From the NCBI RefSeq assembly GCF_001540865.1, contig NC_033630.1:4931221-4995220 (forward strand): a stretch of 64,000 nucleotides of DNA, in the 5' to 3' direction. Shown here one piece after another: positions 34,254 to 47,812 of this stretch. The notes under the pieces were generated by a model. That model searched no databases. It was given only the letters and a program-made list of their open reading frames with translations, and had not been told where the DNA came from. The stretch is from Ananas comosus (lineage: Eukaryota; Streptophyta; Magnoliopsida; Poales; Bromeliaceae). The stretch's first letter is position 1. Every line of letters begins with the position of its first letter. Both the position numbers and the translations under genes were made by a program.

Positions 34254-34690
34254 TATATATCTATTAACTCTATATGAATCACCCAATAAAATTATGACAT
34301 GGGAAGCTCTCCTTTTTTAAATGTTTTAAAGTTTTTCAATGGTGGGTTCATTCTTCTTGTATTCTTACATTTAATTTCTTATAGTTATAACTCCATTTAT
34401 ACTCACCTCTTAATTTCTCTTAATGTTTATTTATATCCCTTTAAATTTTTTTAAATAGTGTGAAATATTTTAGAGACATTAATTTATAAAGAAAAAAACT
34501 GTCTAATTATTGCCCAAGAATAATTCGGACTTCAGTTTTATATGTTATATATTTGTACTATCTTATATTTAGTTAATTAACATGTTGCTAATGATAGCTA
34601 TATATTACCATGCATATGTTTTTCTTTCCTAATTTAATTAAATAATACTATACTTTAGCATAACAAATTAATATGTGGTAATAATTATAG
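34254..34690. other. AT-rich intergenic, nothing recognised
   Basis: No gene or repeat family identified. Confidence 0.45.
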
Positions 34691-35015
34691 CTCTCTCTAA
34701 ATCCTAAATCCTAAATCCCAACCTTTCCTCTCCCTCTGACCCTCCTCGCCCACGCCGCCTCTGAATCCGGGTGGCGCCTCTCTCCGCCGGCCGCCGCCGG
34801 TACATGGCGGTGGCCATTCTAGAAGCTGAGACCCGGGTGAGGAGCGGCTGGGACCTTCCTCCGCCATGGCGCGACCTCGCTACTGCACGTCTGGGTGCGC
34901 GCGTCGTTCGAGCGGATGTCCTCCGCGAGACCTTGCGAGATTGTTGGGGTGCGCTCAAGCCGTGGACGGTGGCGCCGCGTTCAGCGAGTGAATGACTGAT
35001 CCGCGCCATTTTGCA
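34691..35015. other. Isolated GC-rich island, possible gene fragment
   Basis: A roughly 300-bp GC-rich block in AT-rich DNA is open on both strands (74 aa plus, 101 aa minus). The plus frame reads AVAILEAETRVRSGWDLPPP and then WRDLATARLGARVV, which is protein-like, but I recognise no family. No splice context or transposon ends were seen. It may be an exon relic or captured fragment. Confidence 0.3.
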
Positions 35016-35338
35016 ACAATTTTCGATCTTATACGACCCCTACTCCTACCTTCGATCACTCTTTCTCGCAAAAAGTAAAACTCTATATAAGTTTTAATTT
35101 TTATCCGCCGCATCGCGTGAATTCCATACACTATAGTAGATTATTACTACACTGAAAATATAACTAAATATCTCTATTCCGATATAGGAACACTCTATTT
35201 TTTTTTTTACTATTCATAAAATTTAGGCAAGGAGTGGAGTTTAATAATCTAATTTTTTCGACAGCTTTATTTATTTAGTTTATTTATACAGATCTACCCA
35301 TGCACAGCGCGGGTGCCTTCACTGAGTATGTATATAAT

Positions 35339-35885
35339 AGAGTGAGGCCTACTATGCTATCGACAGCTGAAGCTTCCGGTTCCACTTTGTTTTCGGTGTT
35401 CGGACTTTCGAATCAGTCCGATTCGATCTCCGTTAGACTTATCTAGGATTGAAGCTATCCTAGAAAATAAATTTTTGATTTTTCGGATATCATTTGCCTA
35501 GATAACGAAGGCGGCTCAAAATCAACGGCTGAAAATGAAAAATCTTACAAAATGTAATAATATGACATTAAAATTTTAAATCAAAGATATTGATCTTGTT
35601 TTATATAGTATAAAGAATTTTCTATCAAAATTTCACGTGATTTGGATATTTCTACACCGTTAAACTTGCAAACGGCTCACTACGGCCATTGAAATTTATT
35701 GATTATGAGCCCATTCGATCACTAGGCAAATGATATCGAAAAATAATAAAATTTATTTTCTAGGCACTCCAAATACTCTAGATCAAATTTAACGGAGCCG
35801 ATCGACGATTCGAAAATCGCAACATCGAAAACGAGCTGGAAGCACGAAAGGCTCCGTGCTTCCGATAGCATAGTAGCCTCACTCT
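35339..35885. mobile_element. Foldback element
   Basis: Arms gagtgaggcctactatgcta and (reversed) gagtgaggctactatgctat; arms extend through agcacgaaaggctccgtgct. Loop cggatatcatttgcctag and aaatgatatcgaaaaataat shared with the rest of the family. (TA)n follows it. Confidence 0.75.
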
Positions 35886-35911
35886 ATATATATATATATA
35901 TATATATTGTA

Positions 35912-36745
<834 letters not shown>

Positions 36746-36888
36746 CGTTAAATCATACTATTTAACCAACCACCCATTTAACCCTAGGGGATCACTATCA
36801 TACCATCCACACATTTCTTCATCCAATGGCTGAAAACTTATGAGTACAAAGAGGTTTATACTTATAAGAGTATAGTAGAGTAGCCCTA

Positions 36889-36953
<65 letters not shown>

Positions 36954-37785
36954 GCACACACACACACCAGGTATACTATCTATAGCACCAAGCGTTTGGT
37001 ACTACCGAGTTTTCCGCCGTTAGATTTTTCCTTTGACTATTTTCACCCGTTATATTATATTATTCAACCAATAACTCACTCAACTCTAGAGGACCCATAT
37101 CATGCTAATCGTATATTTCTTCATCCAAGGGTCGAAAACCCTTGTGCTCCTAACTTCCCAACCATGCGGCTCTATATTCCTCATTCTAGGTTTTGATGTA
37201 ATTACTATATTATCTAAATTCCACGTTCACATAATGCTTAACTTACATATAACATATACTTTCTTTCTAACACAGCAGCAAGGTTAAAACCATAATTTTC
37301 CTAGGTCATATACTCTTTAGGTCCTCTTGGCCTCCTATATTCGTAGCATACAAACTAAATATATTTGATCTACTCTTTACTTATAATACATGCATATGGA
37401 TAAAGAAAGATTCAAACAAATGGGAGATCAAACTCATTTCAATAATATTCCCACCTCTATTTGGATCTCTTGAGGAAATGCTTCTTGATCTCTTTTAGTA
37501 CGCTAAGAAAACCATAAAAAAAAAAAAATCTAAGTCAGAACCTTAATCTTCCCATTTGAAAAAAATTTCTAAAATCAAACCCTAACACTTCAACTCACCT
37601 CCTCTTCTCCCTCGTATAGCTTTTCCTTGGTTCTTTAGACCTCCTTCAAGCTTCCAATGTAATGGATCAAAGAGATCCAACAACGGAGACAAAGTTAGGG
37701 TTTCTCCTCGTTTAGGGAGAGAAATAAAAGAGCGTGAGAAAGAGAAATGGAGAATATGGCTATGAGAGAATATATATATAGAATT

Positions 37786-38033
37786 AAGCTGAAATTCTAT
37801 TGATAGTATTTGAGCTATTTTGCTATCGAGTTTTTAACCGTTGGATAAAAAATTTTAGGTTAGGATGATAGTAATCCCCTAGCTAGGATTTAATTAGTGG
37901 TGGTCCCTAGGGTTGAGTGGATGTTGGTTGAATAGTATGATCTATAAGGTGAAATTGATTAAAATATAGATCTAACGGCTAAAAAATCGACAGTAAAGGA
38001 ATTCAAATACTATTAATAGTATCCCAACTCAAC
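37786..38033. mobile_element. MITE, about 250 bp
   Basis: Left aagctgaaattctattgata, right aatactattaatagtatccc. The core ccctagggttgagtggatg...gaatagtatgatc matches the two relatives above. Confidence 0.6.
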
Positions 38034-38124
38034 TCCTTATAAACCAAATTATTAATTCAAGATTGAAACAACATTAAGTTCAAAAATATAAGTCAAAATT
38101 TAATTTTAAATTTGGATCTAATTT

Positions 38125-40055
38125 TGTCACGCCCCGGATTCCCGCGTTTTTCCGGGCACGCCAACAGACCCGCCGTATACAAAAGAATTTTTCTGTATAC
38201 GAAGCGATAGCTGTACCTGTAATCATACAAAACTACAACCAGTAGTATAGAGCTGCTAACAAAACTGAATATATAAATAAACATCAGGTCCACTATACAT
38301 ACAAAGTCTCTAAGATACGGACATCACTCGCTCCAGCGAGTAAACCAGTATAAGTATATATGTACATGAACCAAAACCTCAAAATTACCTATAGATGGTA
38401 CTCCTCTAGTACTGCAACCCGAGAAGGGATTTACCTCGCAACTCCCTTTCCATGATCAGTATCGGCGACAACAGCAGCCGCAGAAAAAAGCTCTACAATA
38501 AGGGGTCAACAACTAGGTGTGAGAACTACTGCAAAAAGAAGTAGTCCTCAGTGGGTACGCTACCGACCTCAACAGCTCACCCACTAAGTCTACAGAAAAT
38601 ATGCACAAGGACAGTAAAGGATGCTGGTAAAACTCTACAGCTATATGTCACTATACTATCGCTAACCACTATCTGTAGATAAAGAAAAGCACTCTCTGAC
38701 CTAATCTCACTAGGGATTGTGAATATACCCATCCCGCATGTCGAAACTACACTAACCATCACCACGCTGGGTTGTTGGTGGAGAGCAAGACCAACCCGGA
38801 CACTACGACATCAACGCAAACACACAAAACCCGACTCCGGAGTGGCACTCGTGGGCGCTACCCAACCGAGTATGCAAGCGTGTCTCTGCCGAGCTCAATC
38901 AGACTCTCACAGGTTATAGTCAAAATAAATGGGTTTGACTGGTCCTACAACCAAAACTCACGTATTCTTGGCACAATCCGATACGAAAACAGCAATCTGG
39001 GTCCACCGTCAACCGCGACAGCACCCGACAGTCCGAAACAGTCTACACACTACTGTAAAATAAGCTCGACATCCTAGCACGAGTATAAACTCATCCTACA
39101 CTAATCTGGGTATCCACCGCATACAAATAGCGGTGATACAGACGAATCACAGCTCCTAAAGCTAATTCTGGTAATTTTCAGAAAATGACAGTGTAGGATT
39201 TATATGTTTTCTCCTTAAGTCAATTCCAAGTCTAACATGTACAAGTATGCTACTAGCTTAACTCCAAATTCAGATTTTATCTTTAATCCATGAATTCGAG
39301 TACTAGTAAGAAAATAAACCAATGATACATACCGATGATTTTAAAACTTAGGAGGTATTCCGACGATTTCGGTAAACTTCAACCCACCTAAAAAAGCTCG
39401 TCCAACAACGGCGAGAAGTCGAAAGAAGAGGAAAACCCGCACTCGCCCGGCCTCCAATGGCGCAACCGCGACATCCACGCGCTCGAAGGACCTTCTAGCG
39501 CAACGGCGACAACTCCCGAGCTCGAGCCGCGACTCTACCCCGAGCGTCGACTCCAACCTAGAGATAGAGATGAAGCTGCAACCAGAAGCTCACTCTCTGC
39601 ATCTCTTTACAAATATAAAGCGGTGGGGATAAGGTTGAAGGTAACGACATATTTCTGCCCAAAATATTCTTTACCTACTCACAAATCCAGCTGGAGTATC
39701 GGTACTCGATTTGGTTACCGATACTCGGCCTCTCAACCCGCAAGCTCGCACACAGAGTACCGGTACCAGCCCGATGCCGTACCGGTACTCAGCATCCAAT
39801 TGACGTAACCCGAGAGCATCAGTTCTGGCAATACACTGAGGTACTGGTACTCTCCTGTATGGTATCGGTACTCAACACTGAAATCCTGCACTTTACGGAT
39901 TTCAGCGTCAGAACTCCATTCTCGCTTCGCGTCGAGTCCGTTTTGTGTCCATTTCGCGCCAAAACGATTCCAACTTGTCCCGACACTCTCCAGATGTGTC
40001 GACAAGTCTCAAATGCTGAAATCTCACAGGCAAATCAAAATCCAGGGATACTACA
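38125..40055 (+). mobile_element. Solo LTR, long-LTR family, subfamily B
   Basis: Starts TGTCACGCCCCGGATTCCCG, ends CAGGGATACTACA. Perfect target duplication aattt (38120-38124, 40056-40060). Shares tgtatacgaagcgatagctg, the cctcagtgggtac and cccactaagtctac blocks with the family. The 3' third carries many taccggtac words, unlike subfamily A. No internal domain. Confidence 0.88.
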
Positions 40056-40987
40056 AATTTAAATCTTATGGCTCTATTTATTAAATCTGATAATTTTTTT
40101 TATAAATTTAATAAAATCCCTTTTTCTTTTTAACAAAACTAGTTATTTTTAAAAATTAAAAGTAACAAAACTAGCTAGTTTCAATAAAATCCCTCTTTCT
40201 TTTTTTTTTATAAATTTAATAAAATCCCTTTTTTTTTTTTCTTAGTTGCCTATGGTTGAAGGAGTCATCAGAAACTCTCACCATGCGAGGTCTAGCTGTA
40301 AAAGGGCAAGAGAGGTGGACCATAGATGTGGGCTAACGCTAGTTCTCATAAATGGGAAAGAGTCGAAAATCGCCACTGCAGTAAATTAAATGGTAGGATA
40401 AAGTTTCGTATAGGAGAATTGCTTTATTTTCATAAGTCCGTTGTACGGGTTATTATGGAGGTGATTCTAAGCGCAAAAGTAATTCTTGACGTAGTAAGTG
40501 TTTAGCAACAAGGGTTGAAAATTTTGATTTTACTTTTCAGAATTAAAAAATTAATTTTGAAGTCCCCAAAATAAGAAACAGAAAAAAAAACTGTTTTTTT
40601 TTATATCTGATTCTAATTTGGACTCAAACTTCAAATTTTTATTTTAATTTTAGAGTCAAAGTTTAAGATTAATTCTAATTTTAAAATTTTAAGTTTATAT
40701 TTGAATTTTTAAATTTCAAATTTTGATACAAGATAAAATTTAAATTTGATGTTTTAGATTTTAACATTTAAATGTAAAAATTTAAAAATTTAAAATTTAA
40801 AATTACAAGTTTTAAATTTCAAATTACAAATTTCGTTATGATTGAATATTATATAGGTGGACGCGTATGATAGGCTAAGGGATAAGTATTCTGATGAGAT
40901 AATAGGTGGTGGATATTTTCCGTGAGAAAGAAAATATTTAAAATACGCGTAGATAGGAAATAACGGAGGTATGATAAAATATGATAT
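40056..40987. other. AT-rich intergenic with AAATTT-type tract
   Basis: Around 40600-40840 the sequence is a patchwork of aaattt/taaaattt words. No gene. Confidence 0.5.
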
Positions 40988-40990
40988 TAA

Positions 40991-41670
40991 GGGTGCGTTT
41001 GGTTCGCGCTATCTTTTAAAGATTCCTAGTAATCCAATGGGAATAAAAAATTATGACGGTGTTTGGCTAAATGCACTAAGTAATCTAGTTGGTAATATTG
41101 GATTCACTTGGGAATAAGATTCACCCCAAAGTACTAATCTCATTCCCTTGAGAGAGGGTGGGTATCCTCATATTAATGGATTGGGGTAATCATAATATGT
41201 CTAATCTCTTTCTTTCTTCCTACCCGTCGGCTAATTGATATTATTTGTCTTTACACTCTAACCTTATATCTCTCTCTAAACTTATTTTTCTCTTAATTAA
41301 CTTTTTTTTCTCTCTCATAAACTAACTTTCTCTCTACTCTCTTTTTAAAATTTTCAATCTCGTCACTTCCCTCTATTTTGACATATTGGTTATCTATTTT
41401 TTTAATATGCTCTCCTCTCTCTAACTGATACTCTCTCTCCCTTTCTTCTAAAAAGATATTTAAAAACTTGTTGGAGTAACATTATCTAAAATTAACTTAA
41501 ATTAATTTAATTAATTAATGTATATTTTTGTAATATTAAATAATATGCGTAATTAATATTCCTCGCGACCAAACATAGATTCTGCATTCTTCAGTAATAC
41601 GGATGAATAGGAATATTCTCGGATATACTTTGTATCCTATAATCTTTCACTAATGCAACTAAACGCACCC
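40991..41670. mobile_element. Tourist-like MITE with TAA target duplication
   Basis: Left gggtgcgtttggttcg, right (reversed) gggtgcgtttagttgc. TAA on both sides (40988-40990, 41671-41673). Non-coding. Confidence 0.85.
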
Positions 41671-41688
41671 TAATGTTAAGGTTATTAG

Positions 41689-41945
41689 AAGCAGAGTACT
41701 GTTTGTTGCTATTAGGAGCACACGATCCCCTATATACTATTACTTGTTAACACCCAACCACCCATGCAATTGTGATGGTGGTTAGAATGAAAGAAGGAGG
41801 AGATATTGGGGAGAAATGGTGTGTTTCAATTTCTCTTCTCCTTAAATTTCTCTCATTCTAACCACCCATCAAACTTGATGGGTGGTTATAAAGTTAGAAG
41901 CACAAGGGTTGCTGTACTCCTAATAGCACAGTAGCCCTACTCAGG
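41689..41945. mobile_element. Small foldback MITE
   Basis: Left agagtactgtttgttgctat and taggagcac; right ctcctaatagcacagtagcc. Inner arms aaccacccat and atgggtggtt pair. Boundaries approximate. Confidence 0.5.
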
Positions 41946-42569
41946 TTATTATTATCACAAAAAAAAATATATACTTTCATTTTCAAGCGTTGGATAAAAT
42001 TTAATGACAAAATTTAATATCTATATGTTTGGAATTAAATTATTATTTAATTATTTAAAATGAATGATTCAAAATAACTAGATATGCAAATATTACTTAA
42101 AAAAATAAAAATATTTCGGAAAGAGAAAAATAAAAGCAAAACTCATAATTTTATAAGTAGTATAGATAAAAGGTAAGATTTACGACTATAAAGTAGGTGT
42201 GTAGGTGGCATTTCTCTATTAAAAAACTATAGAAAATAAAAATTACAAAAATAAATAAGTTGGCCTGTAGCCTGATGTGGCACGTCTTGGGCCTGTGGTA
42301 CACAGGCCATGGGCCTTGCAGGGGCTACTGGCCTTGGAAAGAGTGAAACCTATTTGGCATGGTTTATAAATGTTTGCTAGTTTTGTCAATACTCCTAAAA
42401 ACGTAGCATAGTTAAATTATGCTACACAAGTAAAAGAATTATCTTATGAAGCGTTTGAGAGAAAAAAAAAAAACTATAATTTTTAGAGTATAGTTAAACT
42501 TTACTCCAAAAAATAGAGTAAATTATAATCCACGCTAACTAAATGAAAAGAATTCCATCATTCTTAGGC

Positions 42570-43570
42570 AAAGATGCATCAAGTTTTAACTTTTAAATTT
42601 TAATATAAAATTTTCAATTTCAACATAGATTTTAAATTTTAAATTTTAAATTTCATTATTTAATTTATATTCAAATTTTTAATTTCAAATTTAAAATTTG
42701 AATTCTAAATTTTAAATATCAAAAATTAAATTTTATAATTTCAAAATATAAATGTCAATTTTAAATTTTAAATTTTCTAATTTTATAAATTCAAATTATA
42801 ATTTTCGAATATCAAATTTTAAATTTATTTTACAAATAATAAATTTTAAATTTTAAATTTTCTAATTTATAATGTTAAATTCTGATAATCTCAATTTTAA
42901 TTTTCAATTTAATTTTTAATTTCATTTAAATTTCGTTTTAAAATTCAAAATTTAAATTTTAAATTTTAAATTTGTAAAACTTTTAATTTATAATTTCAAT
43001 TTTTGATTTTTAAATTTATTTTTTAATTCAAATTCAAATTCAAATTTAAAATTTCATTTATAATTTTAGTTTTCAAAATTCAAAGTTTAAATTTAAAATT
43101 TACATTAAAATTAAAATTTAAAATTAAAATTTAATTTTAATTTTCAAATTTCAAATTGTAAATTTTAATTTCAATTTCAAACTTTAATTTCAAATTTTAG
43201 CTTCTGAATTTTAATTTTAGATTTAATTTTCAATTTTCAGTTTTCAAAATTTCAAATTTCAAATTTCAATTTCAACGTTAAATTTTAAATTTCAAATTCT
43301 CAAATCTCATAGTTCAAATTTCAAATTTGAACTTTGAAATTTAAATTTATTTTTTAATATTTAAATCTAAATTCAATTAAAATTTAAATTTCAAAATTTT
43401 AAAATTCAAAATTTTAAAATTAAATTTAGATTTTTATATTTTAAATTTTTAATTTTCAAATTTGAAAATTTGGAATTTAAAATTTAAAATTTCACATTTC
43501 ACATATCAAATTTGAAATTTGAAATTTCATTGAAATTCTAAATTTTAAATTTTTACTTTTGATTTTAAAA
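42570..43570. repeat. Low-complexity AAATTT-rich tract, about 1 kb
   Basis: Almost entirely permutations of aaatttt, aaattc and taaattt. Similar tracts at 46270-46740, 51900-52170 and 53090-53390. No coding content. Confidence 0.85.
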
Positions 43571-43714
43571 TTTAGGGAAATCCCGTGAAATTTGCACAAT
43601 GCGCATCCAAACCGTTTAAAAATTGAATCCGTAGACTTTAGAGTTACAGGATTCTCTATTTCATTTGGACCAAAACCACAGTTTATAAATTCCGTGGAGA
43701 TTTTTTACTGTGCA

Positions 43715-46074
43715 TGTCACGCCCCGAATTGCTCGTTTTTTCGGGCATGCCAACAAATCTGCCGTATGCAAAGAAATTTTTTTGTATACGAAGCGATAGG
43801 TGTACCTGTACCTGTAATTATACAATACTACAAGCAGTAGTATAGAACTGCTAAAAAAAAAGATATGTATATATTAACATCGGTTCAATATACATACATA
43901 GTATCTAGATACAAAAATCACTCACTCCAGCGTGGAACTAACATCAGTATGTATAAAAACCAAAAACCACAACTACTTGTAGCTGGTATAACTCTAGATC
44001 AGCAGCAAAACGGAAAAGGATCTAGCTCGTGACTCCCTTTCCCCAATCAGTATTCGCGACAGCAGCAGCCGAAGAAGAAGGCTCTGCAAAAAGATCCACT
44101 ACTGGGTGTGAAAACTACTGCAAAACAATTAGTCCTCAGTGGGTACCGCTACCGACCTCAACGGCTCACCCAGTACAGCTATATGCTACCATACTATCAC
44201 TAATCAACAATCTGTAGGTATGAGAATGCAGTGTCTAACCCAAATCTCACTAGAGATTGTGAACACACCCGTCCCGCCTGTCGAAGCAACACTAACTGCC
44301 ACCAAGCTGGGTCGTCAGTGGAGCGCAAGTCCAACCAGGATAAACCGACAACAACGCAAAATCACAAAGCCCGACTCCGGAGTGGCACTCCTGGGCACTG
44401 CACAACCGAGTATGCAAGCGTATCTCTGCCGAGCTCAATCAGGCTCTCACAAGCTATAATCAAAGTAGAAAGATCTAGCTGGTCTAACAACTATAATCCA
44501 CGTGCCCTTAGCACAATCCGATGCAAAAATAGCAATCTGGGTCCACCGTCAAGTCCAACGGTACCCGACAGTCCGTAACAGTCCATACATTACTGTAAAA
44601 AATAAACTCGGCATCCCAGCACGAGCGTAAATGCATTCTACACTATTCTGGGTATCCACCGCCCACGAACTGCGGCGATACAAACAAACTACGGCTCGTA
44701 GAGCTAAATCTGATAGTTTCAGAAAATGACGGTATAGAATCAATAGTTTTCTCTTAAGTCAATTCCAAGTCCAACACATATAATTTATCTAAATCACTAC
44801 TTTATGCTTCAAATTCAGATTTTATTTACCATGCAAATCAACGAATTCGAGCTAATTAACATGATATACAAAGACCAAAATACATGCTGACATCAACTAG
44901 GCTTAGGAGGAAATCCGAAAATTTCGGTAGCTTAACATCAACCCATCTCTAGCGCGAGTCCGGCAAGGTTAGAAAATCGCTGGAAGAAGCCCTACCAAGC
45001 TCAGCCACGAACCAGCACAAACCACTCTAAGGGTCTAACACAAGAACACCAAATTTGCATCAATGTCCTCAAATTTCAGCACTTAAACTTAAATCCTCCA
45101 ATTCCAACGTCAAAACTCACCTTTCAATCTTCCAATCCACAATTCATATGGGGAAAAGTCTCAAAACCAGTAGAAAAAGATGGAGCAACAGCCTCTGGTC
45201 TAAATCCCAACTTCCTCCAAAGATTGAATCAAAAAAATCAAGAAAATCTCAATTCCAGCTCAAAAACACCAATAGTTCAGAAAAATACAAAATTGATCAA
45301 ACAAATCTCAATCAATTGTTGTCGAATTGGCCTCACGAAATCTCCAAGAAGTCTACTAACCACCAAACCAAGTTTCGCAACAATCCGATCTTCCTACGTC
45401 GCACATGAGCCAAAATACCGAAGGTCGCTGCTTGAAATCTGCTGGAGCTGCAGTCCTCAAGGTGAAATTATGAAATTTGGAGAATTTAGAGGGGCTTTGG
45501 TGCAAAATATGGGTTTCTCTGTGAAGGAGGGTGAAAAAGCTTCTCAGAGGGTCAATCACAAGCTTTTATAACGGGGTGAATAGGTATAACGAGCCCCAGG
45601 AATAAGAGATGCTAACCTGCTGTCTTGCAGGAACGAGCACTTTTGGGCGCCCGAAACCAACAAATGGGCGTCCGAATCCTCCAGGCCATACAACACTCCC
45701 TCATCGGTTCCTTCGCCGGCGGTCTGTTACACCCTTAACGTGGTCTGGCGCACCCCACCTACCACCTTACACGTGTCAAAGCAAACGATAATTCCAAGGT
45801 GAACATTCGGGGCCCACTTCCAGGCACCTGAAACCAGGATCCGAATTGGCTTCCAGTTCCAATTCAATTCAGCACTCAAGATCTGGGTGACCCAAATCAT
45901 GTTATGGGCGCCCGAAACTGGCAAAACTCCAGTTTTGCTCATTTGAGTGCTCCAAGTCCGTTTCTGCATCCATTTTGTGCAAAAACAACTCCGATTCAGT
46001 CTGACACTCTCCAGATGTGTCGACCAGCCGCTAAAACTGTAGTCAATCCGATACCAAACCCGAGGGACACTACA
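43715..46074 (+). mobile_element. Solo LTR, long-LTR family, subfamily A
   Basis: Starts TGTCACGCCCCGAATTGC, ends GAGGGACACTACA. Flanks gtgca and gggca match at 4 of 5. Strongly similar to 15728-18132 along its length, including gggcgcccgaaac words. No primer-binding site or pol nearby. Confidence 0.82.
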
Positions 46075-46269
46075 GGGCATCCACCGCGTTTAGTTTATAC
46101 AGTCTGTAATCTGATCGATATTATAGCATTATAGAAAGTATAGAATTATTTCGAAACTATTACAGAGCGGGATGATGGATTTGTTATATTGTCGATGACG
46201 GGTTACTTTCATATTATGTAACATTACAAGCTTGCCTCTCTAACCTCCCAAAACTGTTTCAATACGTCA

Positions 46270-46740
46270 GTTTTAAAATTTTAATTTAAAGTTTTGAATT
46301 ATCAAATTTGAAATTTAAATTTTATATTTCAAAATTTTAAAATTTAAAATTTAAAATTTAAATTTATATTTTAAATTCTAAATTTAAAATTTAGATTTCA
46401 AATTTTAAAATTTAAAATTTAAATTTAAAATTTAAATTTAAAATTTATATTTTTAATTTCAAATTTTAAAAATTTAAGTTGTGAATTTTAAATTTCAAAA
46501 TTTTCAATTTTCAATTTTAAACTTCAAATCTATATTTAAATTCTAAATTTAATATTTAGATTTCAAATTTTAAATTTTAAATTTAAATCTAAATTTTAAA
46601 TCTTAAATTTTAAATTTTTAAACTTCAAATTTTNAATATTAAATTTTATATTTGTATTTAGATTTTAAATTTAAAATCTAAAATTTGAATTTTAAATTTT
46701 ATATTCAATTTTAAATTATTTAAAAATAAAATTTAGTAAA
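46270..46740. repeat. Low-complexity AAATTT-rich tract with an N
   Basis: Same word composition as 42570-43570; an N at 46634 shows the assembly is weak here. Confidence 0.8.
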
Positions 46741-46968
46741 AAATTATTATTTGTAAACAATGACATTTTTTTGCCAAATATGACTAAGGATAATTTTAGA
46801 ATAAATTACAGTTTATTATCACAATTACTGAATTTTATAAAGTGAACCAAACGTAATAATTTTATATACATTGTAATCCAGTATTATATTATTGTATTAA
46901 ACCAAACACAATAATGTAACATCAGTAGTAATCTAATTAAAAATCTTAGATACTTGATTATGTTGAAA

Positions 46969-47628
46969 GGCAAAATTACAAAAAACCTCCTTATCAAAAT
47001 CCGATTTTTCATTTTTCCTCCTGTCATTTAAAAACTTATACTTTGCCTCATTGTAAAATAAAAAATGTTCACAGAGGGGTACAGTGTGTACTGTAATGAT
47101 AAAATGACCATTTTGCCCTTCACTATTTTCGTCTCCTCTCTCATTTTCCTCAACCGCCGCCTCGATCGGCCGTGGTTCACGCCTCGATCGGCCGCGATTT
47201 CTCTCTATTTTCTTCTCCACTTGCTCCCCTTCTTCTCTTGCACCCTCCCCGCTTCTTGATTTCGGCGACAGTAGGGAGGAAATCGAGATGGGCGTGGATG
47301 GAGAGGTGGGCAACGGCAATGAGGGCGAAGACAAAGCGGCGGAGGAGGGTGAAGGGGTGTTTGTGGGCGCGGACGGGGATGTAGGCGAGGGCGAAGCAGT
47401 GGAGGAGGACGAGGCGGCGAGGCGGAGGAAGGCGAAGCAACAGGGAAGAAGGCGGAGGGGTATTTTTGGCATAAAAAATTATTTTATAACAGAACCCTAA
47501 CTGACCACTAACGGTAGGGGGTGAAATGCAAATTTTTCATCTTACAAGGGGGCAAAGTTTAGGTTTTTAAATGATAGGGGGGAAGTGAAAAATCGCGTTT
47601 TGACAAGGGGGTTTTTTGTAATTTAGCC
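46969..47628. mobile_element. Pack-MULE-like element with 9-bp target duplication
   Basis: Terminal inverted repeats of about 100 bp: ggcaaaattacaaaaaacct and (reversed) ggctaaattacaaaaaaccc. Perfect 9-bp duplication atgttgaaa (46960-46968, 47629-47637), the Mutator hallmark. The interior (about 47110-47490) is GC-rich and open on several frames, with Ser/Pro-rich (minus) or Glu/Gly-rich (plus) compositions. Captured host-gene fragments look like this, but no parent gene is recognised. Confidence 0.85.
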
Positions 47629-47812
47629 ATGTTGAAATAATGTGTAATATTATATAACGCGTACTAAAAGCACTATAAAAAAGTCATATTTTCGTGTGAT
47701 GGATGGCAAATAGAACTGATGTTTGGGATTGTTCTCATCAAATACTGTTATTTATTCCAACTCTATCTGCATGATATAGAATATATATATATATTTTAAA
47801 AACAGTTGATTG

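Noticed and set aside
42570..43570. CRISPR-like or satellite array
   Set aside because: No fixed repeat unit or spacer pattern; low-complexity AT words only.
46933..47472. 179-aa protein-coding gene on the minus strand
   Set aside because: The frame runs through the MULE inverted repeat; the GC-rich part is open in several frames, so openness is weak evidence.
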